A DNA stretch of 64,000 bases from Chitinophaga filiformis (GTDB taxonomy: Bacteria; Bacteroidota; Bacteroidia; Chitinophagales; Chitinophagaceae). Made by a program: the position numbers and the translations under genes. Below are positions 53,501-59,899 of this stretch, one piece after another. Where the stretch lies: NCBI RefSeq assembly GCF_023100805.1, contig NZ_CP095855.1, forward strand, positions 3,265,001 through 3,329,000, in the 5' to 3' direction. The notes below the pieces were generated by a model. It was not told the DNA's origin. It ran no database searches and saw only the letters and a list, made by a program, of their open reading frames with translations. Within the stretch, counting starts at the first letter, position 1, and each line of letters starts with the position of its first letter.

Positions 53501-54015
53501 GCTCCTTTTAAGCGGATGCTGACACCCGGTAGTTTTTCACCCTTTGCAGAAGTGACGGTGCCCGTCACGACCAGCTCCTGTAGCAGCTGTGGTGTTTTCT
53601 CCGGTACAGGTACCGGTATAACGGGAATGATGAAGATGTAATGATCTTTCTGTTGATAGGTAAGACCAGTGCCTGACAGCAGGAGGTCCAGCGTAGACGC
53701 TACCGTACGGGTAGATGCGGGAAGCTGGAGATGTGTGAACCTGCTTACTTCGGCTTTCCTGTAGCCGAAGCGGAAACTGGTCTTTTGTTCGATCTCCTTT
53801 AATGCGGTCTCCAGGCTTTTCCCTGAAAGGCCCATTGAAATGGTAGTTTCGCGGATGTCCTGACCGCTTGTTTTTGCTGCTACAAGCATGTTACAGCAGA
53901 TGAATAGTATTGCCAATACTAACGTGGAGCATCTCATAATCCAAATGACGGTTTTGAGCGGGACAGAACGTTCATAAGGAGGGAACGTGGAGCCCTGACT
54001 TACAAAAAAATGCAT
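50503..54015 (-). CDS. SusC/RagA-type TonB-dependent transporter with STN signalling domain (second locus)
   Basis: An 1170-aa outer-membrane protein. Its signal region (about 27-48) sits behind an unusually long hydrophilic N-terminus; an alternative ATG at 53937 (MRCSTLVL) would remove 26 residues, though long leaders are common in relatives. Domains: STN (about 60-135; LSGKSLETALKEIEQ), carboxypeptidase regulatory-like (about 148-222), TonB box VVGYGTQ, plug (about 235-355; GANGVILVTTKKG) and barrel. The STN domain is what FecR-type anti-sigma factors contact, matching the FecR and ECF genes directly upstream. It should import an oligosaccharide and also report its presence to the cytoplasm. 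Confidence 0.94.
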   Translation of the reverse strand: MHFFVSQGSTFPPYERSVPLKTVIWIMRCSTLVLAILFICCNMLVAAKTSGQDIRETTISMGLSGKSLETALKEIEQKTSFRFGYRKAEVSRFTHLQLPASTRTVASTLDLLLSGTGLTYQQKDHYIFIIPVIPVPVPEKTPQLLQELVVTGTVTSAKGEKLPGVSIRLKGAANGTNTDQEGKFSIRVADEQSTLVFSFIGYNTKEVPVAGRATINVQLEENTTALGEIIVVGYGTQLKATSIAAVSAVKGKDFAQKPVVNMTNNLVGRMPGLIADQGSGEPGLDGSRIRIRGTSTLGNANPLLVVDGIYRDFSRLDPATIESITILKDAAAVAPYGLAGANGVILVTTKKGKTGAPVLSYNGYAGFQNPTRMPRMVNSYQYALLANEANRNDNFALSFTDAQIAGYKKTVDGAADADRDRYPNSRGLRDVIQRNAILTNHNLQLSGGTEKVKYFAALGYTSQEGQFSTTNLKKYNALANLDIEATKYTRVSLSLSGWVEDQTYSGYSDPGSGDPNNRYASAGGGIMYQAFRTPPTSAIYYSNGLWGSYITNSLVGTIAHSGYSRNENTQIMTTFSIEQQLPFIKGLSIKGVASYDPYNTYSKTWKTPILTYSADFTTTPYTFNPTYIGPSKPTLNLGTSQNKSFTYQGYLNYHNTFGKNDVTFLGVLESRTQKYWDLSGGRINYPIDIDELDRGGTAQGELSNGGSSSQQRQIGYVYRLSYNYDGKYLAEVSGRYDGHYYFAPGHKYGFFPAYSLGWNMARENFMKDNVTWVDALKLRASYGESGNLAGGPFQYLTGYSIYNNAAVLDGKLTAGISEVLQANTSITWERAKKSDVGIDASLWKGKLTVTADYFYEKRSNMLVPPTVTVPAEYGVGLTEQNAAVMSNHGFEIAVGTTHTFTNGLRLDLNGNFTYAQNKLLQVFETDATYNNPNRRQTGRSNGTQFGLKALGYFTPADFNSDGSLKTGVASIPDAPVHPGDLKYADLSGPSGKPDGIIDDNDQTVIGRPNGTPQMIFGLSPALSWKGFDLNLLLQAATQISLPVGGNLVFPFDQQGSASELYYNDHWTPANTNALYPRVSTQPKDYNTRFSSWWVRDASYIKLRSAELGYSLPSRLTKRVGIQQLRVYAAGQNLWTWTPHMKEKIDPEARSSNGQYYFQQQTTSVGLNVTF

Positions 54016-54070
54016 AGATTTGTTTGGTTTTAATCGGTTTGAACGCTGGTTTAAAATCTACCTGATTGCA

Positions 54071-54207
54071 GGTACTTGCCTGTACCTGTAATTATCCTTT
54101 ATTGCCGCTGTGGTTGCCTCCGCAGCGGTTTTTTCTTTCCGGTATCTGCCTGTACCTGTATTTATCTTTTATTATCGTTGTGGTTGCCGCTGCGACTGTT
54201 TTTATGG
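54071..54207. repeat. 70-bp imperfect tandem duplication spanning the fecR 3' end
   Basis: Bases 54071-54140 align without gaps to 54141-54207 with roughly a dozen or so mismatches. The right copy contains the last codons of the FecR gene and its stop; the left copy lies in the gap before the SusC gene and is non-coding. Within the left copy, CCGCTG and CAGCGG form a hairpin followed on the plus strand by TTTTTT. Confidence 0.85.
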
Positions 54208-55178
54208 CCGATGTTGATGGTATCTCCTTCAATGTGGTAACTGAAGCCATTCAGGCGGCTGATCATGTCCATCACTTCCTCTATGTTTTCGCCATGCAGG
54301 AAGGAGAAGGAAAAACGGGATCTTTTCAGTTCGGGATCGGCGAATACGATAGCTACATTATACCATTTGCCTATGGTAACTGCGGCTTCTTCCATCGTTA
54401 CGTTGTCCAGTATTAACTCGCCCTTTGTCCATGCCACCATATTGCCAGCTATGGTGTCTCTCAGGGCTACCCGTTTATTCTGGTGATCATATTCCAGGAG
54501 CTGGTTGGCTACTACTACTCCCAGCGCGGTATTGCCTTCCGCTACGCTTACTTTACCGTTTACTACTGCCACTGTCAGTTGCTGCGCATAGGCCTGAATA
54601 TTAAAAGCGGTTCCCAGCACTTTGGTGGTCACATTGCCGGTATGCACCAGGAAGGGCTGATTGTCGCGGTGGGTTACATCAAAATACCCCTCGCCGCTGA
54701 GGAACAATTCCCGTGTGCTGCCTGTAAAACTGGCCGGATAGCGAAGCTTACTGCCGCCTTTCAGCCAGACGATGGAACCGTCGGCTAACCTGACCTGCAG
54801 CCGCCGGCCTGCAGGGACTGACAATTCTTTATAAGCAAGGGGGGCGGTGCCGGAAGGCGTAAACCAAAGGTAGGCGCCAGCCCCGGTGGCCAGCAGCAGT
54901 ACGATCGCTGCTGCGTAGCTTAACCAGCGGCGTTTCTTATGTATAGGTTGTTGGACAAAACGCGCATTTTCTGTGATCTGCTGATATAATGCATCCGATT
55001 CATCGGGCCTTAATTGCTGTGCAGGGCTAAGCTCTGCCCACATCCGATCTATGGCCGACTGGAGTGCAGGATTTTCTGTTGCCTCCTCCAGGCAGCGCAT
55101 CAGTTCATCATAATCGTCCGCATTGATATTATTGTTGACCAGGTAGCCGAGCAGTTGATATATACGTTCCTCATTCAC
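54162..55178 (-). CDS. FecR-family anti-sigma factor
   Basis: A 338-aa single-pass membrane protein. The cytoplasmic N-terminus (about 1-85), which would hold the sigma factor, is followed by a membrane helix (about 86-106; YAAAIVLLLATGAGAYLWF) and a periplasmic FecR domain (VRLADGSIVWLKGGSKLRYP, FLVHTGNVTTKVLGTAFNI, LILDNVTMEEAAVTIGKWYNV). The C-terminal part resembles the secretin/TonB short N-terminal-like region that meets the STN domain of the receptor. It is placed between the ECF gene and the STN-bearing SusC gene and passes the signal between them. Its tail codons have been duplicated downstream. Confidence 0.93.
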   Translation of the reverse strand: MNEERIYQLLGYLVNNNINADDYDELMRCLEEATENPALQSAIDRMWAELSPAQQLRPDESDALYQQITENARFVQQPIHKKRRWLSYAAAIVLLLATGAGAYLWFTPSGTAPLAYKELSVPAGRRLQVRLADGSIVWLKGGSKLRYPASFTGSTRELFLSGEGYFDVTHRDNQPFLVHTGNVTTKVLGTAFNIQAYAQQLTVAVVNGKVSVAEGNTALGVVVANQLLEYDHQNKRVALRDTIAGNMVAWTKGELILDNVTMEEAAVTIGKWYNVAIVFADPELKRSRFSFSFLHGENIEEVMDMISRLNGFSYHIEGDTINIGHKNSRSGNHNDNKR

Positions 55179-55265
55179 GTGGATTACATTTTATATGTCC
55201 TAAAAAAGGTGATATAGTGCAATACACGCGAGCCTGCCCGATCGGGTAGTCAGTTTTAAAAAAAA

Positions 55266-55856
55266 TTAATAAAAAAGGGTCAGGAAGAAAACCGGCAGGA
55301 GGATCTCGGTCTTGTCAAAGCAGGCACGCAGGGTCTTTAAGGCGCCTGTCAGGTGGTATTTTACGGTATGTACGGATATTTGCATCCGGGCGGCAATTTC
55401 TTCATAGGTAAGCCCCTCGAATCTGCTTAGCCGGAAAACCATTTGCTGCTGGAGGGGCAGGGTATTTAACACCTGGGAGGTGATGCGTTCCAGGTCGGCG
55501 CTGAGAATGGCTTCTTCAGTGTCATTATGCTCGGGGTGCATGGTCAGCCATAGCTTCTTACGGGCAGCCTGTGAGGTGGCTGTTTGCCGTAACATGTTCA
55601 AAGTCACCCTTCTCGCGATGGTAAATAACCAGGGGGCCAGCGGATATTCACTGTTTAATTGTAAGCGGTGCTCCCAAAGCCGTAACAGGGTTTCCTGCAC
55701 TACTTCCTTGCTCTGCTCCCTGTTTTTAAGGAACTGGTACGCTACACCATAAATCTTCTGGCTGTATTGGTCAAATACCACCCGGAATGCAGATTCATCT
55801 CCATCCCGCAGACGGATGATCAGATCCCAATCCAAAGATTTTACTACACTTGTCAC
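55266..55856 (-). CDS. ECF-type RNA polymerase sigma factor
   Basis: About 196 aa from a GTG at 55856. The frame is open to an ATG at 55985, but that adds 43 residues unlike other ECF factors. Region 2 is FRVVFDQYSQKIYGVAYQFLKN with the EQSKEVVQETLLRLWEHR stretch; region 4 is LPLQQQMVFRLSRFEGLTYEEIAARMQISVHTVKYHLTGALK. A hydrophobic tail (LLPVFFLTLFY) ends the protein. It belongs to the FecI-like group that works with FecR and should direct transcription of the SusCD/GH2/GH29 operon downstream. The fecR gene follows after 87 bp. Confidence 0.92.
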   Translation of the reverse strand: MTSVVKSLDWDLIIRLRDGDESAFRVVFDQYSQKIYGVAYQFLKNREQSKEVVQETLLRLWEHRLQLNSEYPLAPWLFTIARRVTLNMLRQTATSQAARKKLWLTMHPEHNDTEEAILSADLERITSQVLNTLPLQQQMVFRLSRFEGLTYEEIAARMQISVHTVKYHLTGALKTLRACFDKTEILLPVFFLTLFY

Positions 55857-56141
55857 TAACCAGGTAATTAATTTAGAAAAACGTGGTATTACTCCCCCAG
55901 AATAAAGCTGATGAGTGTAAGGTATGGAAATTAATGCTATGAATATAGCCCTTAAGCGGTTATTTTTAGTAATATATAGGCTCACCGGGCATCCTGGCTA
56001 CTGGCAGCAGTGGACCAGTACCTGCTTGAGCAGCATCTGACCTTGCCGGCTGAAGTGCGTTCTGTGTCATCGCTGTGGAAGGGGAGCGGGCTCCTTAGAT
56101 TGGGATATGGATGAACATTCATCTGTTTCAAAAAAATTTCA

Positions 56142-56149
56142 GACCTTTG
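56142..56149 (+). promoter_or_regulatory. Probable -7 box of the MNIO cassette
   Basis: GACCTTTG (consensus TAnnTTTG, first base differing) follows an A-rich tract and lies 24 bp before a short frame at 56174 and 168 bp before the exporter ATG. No clear -33 TTG box is visible. Confidence 0.4.
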
Positions 56150-56173
56150 CACTTCCATTATAAAACTCTAACA

Positions 56174-56254
56174 ATGAAACACAGGTTTCTGATGACCTTC
56201 ATTTATTAGGCGGTAGTATTTTTCGCCGGCTTTTGCTGTCGTAGCCCGCTCTGA
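56174..56254 (+). pseudogene. Short lipoprotein-signal frame broken by an in-frame TAG
   Basis: ATG at 56174 reads MKHRFLMTFIY, then TAG at 56207-56209, then in the same frame AVVFFAGFCCRSPL and TGA. Ignoring the TAG, this is a 26-codon lipoprotein-type signal (basic start, hydrophobic core, AGFCC lipobox). It follows the likely promoter by 24 bp. It may be a decayed small lipoprotein or a short leader peptide in the 5' untranslated region of the exporter operon. Confidence 0.4.
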
Positions 56255-56317
56255 CCATATTATTTCCGGCAATCTCCCGGGAAGAACCCTATTATTAACC
56301 TTTTCATTAGCCATACA

Positions 56318-58084
56318 ATGCCTAATCCATATATCGCTTTATTGCGGACAGCATATCATTATGCGCGCCAGGAAAGAAAGAAATACATACTCGTATACGC
56401 ATTATTCATTCTTGCGAATATGGTCTATTCCATGAACCCCATTCTTTTTGGATGGTTTATCGGGAAGATCCAGCAGGATACGCAGCGGGTTTTGCACTAC
56501 ACATTCCTTTACGCTATTAGTTACTTCTTAATGAAGCTTGTGGAATGGTTCTTCCACGGGCCTGCACGTGTCATGGAGCGGCAACTGGCTTTCAACCTCA
56601 GCCGTAACTTCCTGATGGAGCGCTACCACCAGGCCCTGCACCTGCCTATAAAATGGCACCAGGACCATCACAGTGGTTCCACCATCAACCGTATCCGCAA
56701 GGCCTATGAGGCCCTGAAGGAATTTTTCGATAAAGGATTTATGTACATCCATGCACTGGGGAAGTTTATGTTTTCTGTCGTTGCCATGTTGTATTTCTCT
56801 CCGCTGTTCGGCAGTATAGGTATCCTGCTGGGCTTTGTCACCATCTGGGTGATCATGAAATTCGACAAGCCTTTCATCAAAACGCTCGATGAGGTAAATG
56901 AGAAGGAGCATGTAGTGTCTTCAACACTGTTCGACAGCCTGTCAAATATCATGACAGTGATCACACTTCGCCTGGAAAAAAGCATGGAGAGCGGATTGCT
57001 GAGTAAAGTACAGCTGATTGCGCGGCCGTTCCGGAAGAATGCTGCGATCAACGAATGGAAGTGGTTTGCGGCCGAGATGTTAGTGACCCTCATTTATGTG
57101 GTTGTTGCGGCGGGATATGTGTACCAGCACTGGGAATCGGGTACGGTATTTCCTGTAGCCGGACTGATTACCCTGCTGGGTTTTGTTACACAGTTCACTA
57201 CGGTGTTCCATGACGTAGCCTGGCAATACACGGAGATCGTGCAGTTCAATACCCATGTAGAAACGGCCCGTAATATTGAGAAGGCTTACAAGGAACAGCA
57301 TCGTCCCGATCAACTCACTGATTTGCCCGATAACTGGCAGACCATTGAGATCAGGAACCTTCATTTCTCGCACCGTGATCAATACGACAGTGAGCATGCC
57401 CCGCAAAGCCTGCATAACCTGCACCTTACTATCGGCAAGGGAAAGAAGATTGCCCTGATCGGTGAAAGCGGCAGCGGAAAAAGTACCCTGCTGTCTTTGT
57501 TGAGAGGTTTGTATACGCCCCAGCCAGGCATAGAATTGCAGGTAGATGGTAAGTCCTTCGGACTGGCCACTATCAACGAAACCGTCACCTTATTCCCGCA
57601 GGAGCCGGAGATATTTGAAAACACCATTGCCTACAATATCACACTTGGTCTTCCTTTTACAGATGATGAAATAATGGCCGTTAGTGAAAGTGCCCATTTC
57701 ACAGATGTGATCCATCATCTCCCGAAAGGGCTGGAATCGGACATACGGGAAAAAGGCGTAAACCTCTCTGGTGGCCAGAAGCAAAGATTGGCGCTGGCCA
57801 GGGGTATTCTCGCCGCCCGTGAAAGCGAAATTGTCCTGCTGGATGAACCTACCAGCAGTGTAGACCCGAAAACAGAAGCAATGATCTACCAGAAGATGTT
57901 CACTGCTTTCAAAGACAAGGCGCTTATTTCCTCTATGCACCGCCTGCACCTCCTGTATCAGTTCGATTACATTTATGTGCTCAGGCAGGGTAGTATTGTG
58001 GCAGAAGGGACCTTTGAACACCTGCGTGAGCACAGTGCTATTTTCCAGGAACTATGGAAACACCAGAAAGATGCAGGTAAATAA
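56318..58084 (+). CDS. ABC exporter, fused membrane and ATPase domains
   Basis: A 588-aa half-transporter. The type I exporter membrane domain (about 1-310) has roughly six helices (e.g. YILVYALFILANMVYSM, FMFSVVAMLYFSPLFGSIGILLGFVTIWVI, MLVTLIYVVVAAGYVY). The ATPase domain has Walker A GESGSGKST (382-390), signature LSGGQ (483-487), Walker B IVLLDE (505-510) and H541. There is no C39 peptidase domain, so any leader would have to be removed by another protease. It is followed on the same strand by a 74-aa protein, a small cysteine-bearing lipoprotein-like peptide and an MNIO enzyme, and probably exports a product of that pathway. A housekeeping lipid or drug exporter cannot be excluded. Confidence 0.92.
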   Translation: MPNPYIALLRTAYHYARQERKKYILVYALFILANMVYSMNPILFGWFIGKIQQDTQRVLHYTFLYAISYFLMKLVEWFFHGPARVMERQLAFNLSRNFLMERYHQALHLPIKWHQDHHSGSTINRIRKAYEALKEFFDKGFMYIHALGKFMFSVVAMLYFSPLFGSIGILLGFVTIWVIMKFDKPFIKTLDEVNEKEHVVSSTLFDSLSNIMTVITLRLEKSMESGLLSKVQLIARPFRKNAAINEWKWFAAEMLVTLIYVVVAAGYVYQHWESGTVFPVAGLITLLGFVTQFTTVFHDVAWQYTEIVQFNTHVETARNIEKAYKEQHRPDQLTDLPDNWQTIEIRNLHFSHRDQYDSEHAPQSLHNLHLTIGKGKKIALIGESGSGKSTLLSLLRGLYTPQPGIELQVDGKSFGLATINETVTLFPQEPEIFENTIAYNITLGLPFTDDEIMAVSESAHFTDVIHHLPKGLESDIREKGVNLSGGQKQRLALARGILAARESEIVLLDEPTSSVDPKTEAMIYQKMFTAFKDKALISSMHRLHLLYQFDYIYVLRQGSIVAEGTFEHLREHSAIFQELWKHQKDAGK

Positions 58085-58100
58085 TTAAATGACCTTGCCC

Positions 58101-58138
58101 GGCCCCGTAAGGATGAATTTCACCTTTCTTACGGGGCC
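58101..58138 (+). other. Strong hairpin after the ABC exporter gene
   Basis: GGCCCCGTAAG (58101-58111) pairs perfectly with CTTACGGGGCC (58128-58138). No U-tract follows, so it may slow or process the transcript rather than end it. It also argues that the following small gene starts at 58173, after the hairpin, not at 58089. Confidence 0.65.
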
Positions 58139-58172
58139 TGAGCGCCGTCATGTACAATTATCTATTTATACT

Positions 58173-58397
58173 ATGATTAAAAATGCGATCGAAAATTCCT
58201 GCGATTTTTCTCAGGAAGTAGTTGACAGGTTTCACCAGATCTATGACAACCAGCAGGAAAATTTAAAGCATGTTCCACCCGCACTAAAGCAAATGGGCCT
58301 GGGGTATATGGAAATATTACTGCTGACAAAAAGGGAACTAAAGCTGGGATTGGGAGAATCTATCATGCTGTTGGAAATACCAGATGTTATGGTATAG
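58173..58397 (+). CDS. Hypothetical 74-aa protein of the MNIO cassette
   Basis: A small, mostly helical, soluble protein (MIKNAIENSC at its start, EEILLLTKRELKLGLG-like second half with YMEILLLTKRELKLGLGE). One cysteine (C10), no signal peptide and no membrane helix. The frame is open from 58089, but that start lies in front of a strong hairpin, so ATG 58173 is preferred. No family recognised. It sits between the exporter and the precursor-like peptide, so it could be a partner or recognition protein for the MNIO enzyme, an immunity protein or a regulator; this is only positional inference. Confidence 0.55.
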   Translation: MIKNAIENSCDFSQEVVDRFHQIYDNQQENLKHVPPALKQMGLGYMEILLLTKRELKLGLGESIMLLEIPDVMV

Positions 58398-58575
58398 GCT
58401 TGTTTATGCAGGCTTCGTTATCAGCGCCTGAGTTTGTCTGCCCCAAAATTTTGTCTCAGCCTGTAACCTTTCTTTTGTTGCCACGTTTAACAGTTAATTC
58501 CCGAGACCTGTACTGACTGTGACCGTAGCAGGGACAATAATCAAATATTTCCTCATCTCTCAAAAAGCAGAAGAA

Positions 58576-58731
58576 ATGAAGCTTCCAAAATCACTTCTCA
58601 GCGCCATCCTTATTGGCATTGCAATTCAAACAACTGTAGTTTCCTGTGGCAAAGACGATCAACCCAAGCCCAAGGAGAAACCCAAACAGAATCAACCTTT
58701 GGACAATTGTCCGGCCTGTGGTATGGGTTGA
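58576..58731 (+). CDS. 51-aa lipoprotein-like peptide with C-terminal CPACGMG, candidate RiPP precursor
   Basis: Start ATG 58576 (MKLPKSLLSAIL) gives a lipoprotein-type signal with lipobox VVSC (C24), a K/P/Q-rich linker (DDQPKPKEKPKQNQPL) and the terminal DNCPACGMG, cysteines at 45 and 48. It ends 38 bp before an MNIO (DUF692) gene. MNIO enzymes modify cysteine residues of small precursor peptides encoded next to them, as in methanobactin, TglA and chryseobasin pathways and in signal-peptide-bearing bufferins. The C-terminal cysteine motif is the obvious modification site. An upstream in-frame ATG at 58519 would spoil the signal peptide. Real gene very likely; substrate role inferred from adjacency. 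Confidence 0.75.
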   Translation: MKLPKSLLSAILIGIAIQTTVVSCGKDDQPKPKEKPKQNQPLDNCPACGMG

Positions 58732-58769
58732 TAATTCACATCTGACATTTACGCTGTAATTTCAAAAAG

Positions 58770-59894
58770 GTGCCTGAAGTATTATCCGCTATTGCCTGTA
58801 ATCTGGATGCAAACATCCTGGCTGCATGTTTGCCTTTGATGGAAGAGTCCAGGGTAGAAGCCATAGAATGGTCTTTTGACGCATTATACAAGGTAAAGGA
58901 AGTGCCCTCCTGGTTCCGGGAGCTGCTGACGGCCTTTGGCAATGAACAAAGACTGATCGGTCATGGTGTCTTTTTCTCCCTTTTTTCGGGGAAGTGGTTG
59001 CCCGAACAGGAGCGCTGGTTAAGGCACCTGGAGCAGACCGCTACTGAGTTCCGCTTTGATCATATCACGGAACACTTCGGGTTCATGACAGGAAAAGATT
59101 TCCATCATGGCGCACCACTGAATATCCCTTATACTGCCGCGACCCTCAACATTGGGAGGGACAGGCTGAAAAGGATCTATCATGCCTGCAGGCGACCGGT
59201 AGGTCTGGAGAACCTGGCCTTTTCCTATTCACTGGATGAAGTAAAGCGACATGGCGCCTTTTTGGAACAGCTGCTCGAGCCGGTCAATGGTTTTATTATT
59301 CTCGATCTCCACAACCTGTATTGCCAGCTCCGTAATTTTGATATCTCCTTTGATGAGATGATTGCCCTGTATCCGTTGGAGCGTGTCCGGGAAATTCATA
59401 TTTCCGGTGGCAGCTGGGACGATTCTGCCGTTGATCCCAGCCGTCGCGTAAGAAGAGATACGCATGATGATGCTGTGCCCGATGAGGTTTTTCATCTACT
59501 GGAAATGACGATGCCCAGGTGCCCGCATCTCAAATATGTTGTGCTGGAACAATTGGGTAATGGCCTGTCAACAGCAATCAGCAGGCAGTGTTTTTACAAT
59601 GATTTCCTGCAGATGGAGGAGATTGTTCGTAAACACAATCATGATCGTGATACAGGTTCATCAGATCCCTTCCTGCCAATATCCCCTTTGTCAATTGACG
59701 CCGTTGTTGAAGATATGACACTATATCAGCAACAGCTGGAACTTTCTGCTATTCTTGAATCATCCGGTTCTTATGCTGAGGCGATGTATGCGCTCCGGCA
59801 ATCTTCCCTGGCTGGCTCAGACTGGCGCATAGAACAATGGGAGCCATATATGATTGAGACGGCTGTTAAGATTGCGCAGAAGTGGAAGAAGTAG
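58770..59894 (+). CDS. MNIO-family (DUF692) multinuclear iron oxidative enzyme
   Basis: A 374-aa TIM-barrel protein of the DUF692/MNIO family (MbnB, TglH, ChrH relatives), starting at GTG 58770. The expected metal-ligand and active-site residues are all present in order: H65 (GHGVFF), H98 and E101 (FDHITEHFG), E147 (GLENLAFS), D179 and H181-N182 (LDLHNLY), E208 and H210 (EIHISGG), D230 and H232-D233 (DTHDDAV) and E260 (VVLEQLG). These enzymes use two or three irons and oxygen to rebuild cysteines in peptides. The last ~70 residues (from about 305; DAVVEDMTLYQQQLEL) form a helical extension beyond the barrel. It lies 38 bp after the candidate precursor. Confidence 0.9.
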   Translation: MPEVLSAIACNLDANILAACLPLMEESRVEAIEWSFDALYKVKEVPSWFRELLTAFGNEQRLIGHGVFFSLFSGKWLPEQERWLRHLEQTATEFRFDHITEHFGFMTGKDFHHGAPLNIPYTAATLNIGRDRLKRIYHACRRPVGLENLAFSYSLDEVKRHGAFLEQLLEPVNGFIILDLHNLYCQLRNFDISFDEMIALYPLERVREIHISGGSWDDSAVDPSRRVRRDTHDDAVPDEVFHLLEMTMPRCPHLKYVVLEQLGNGLSTAISRQCFYNDFLQMEEIVRKHNHDRDTGSSDPFLPISPLSIDAVVEDMTLYQQQLELSAILESSGSYAEAMYALRQSSLAGSDWRIEQWEPYMIETAVKIAQKWKK

Positions 59895-59899
59895 GCTAC

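Larger units (their letters stand above)
55857..56317. other. Divergent intergenic region between the sigma factor and the ABC exporter
   Basis: The sigma-proximal half is AT-rich with no CAAAnnTA box. The exporter-proximal half has a promoter-like GACCTTTG and a broken short lipoprotein-signal frame, listed separately. No longer gene was found. Confidence 0.5.

Noticed and set aside
58089..58172. An upstream in-frame start for the 74-aa protein
   Set aside because: It would place translation through a perfect 11-bp GC-rich hairpin and add 28 residues without family-like character.
58406..58516. A 36-codon plus-strand frame between the 74-aa protein and the precursor-like peptide (contains one cysteine)
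   Set aside because: It has no leader-like or core-like pattern, and the promoter-like bases around 58450-58480 lie within it; treated as untranslated leader.
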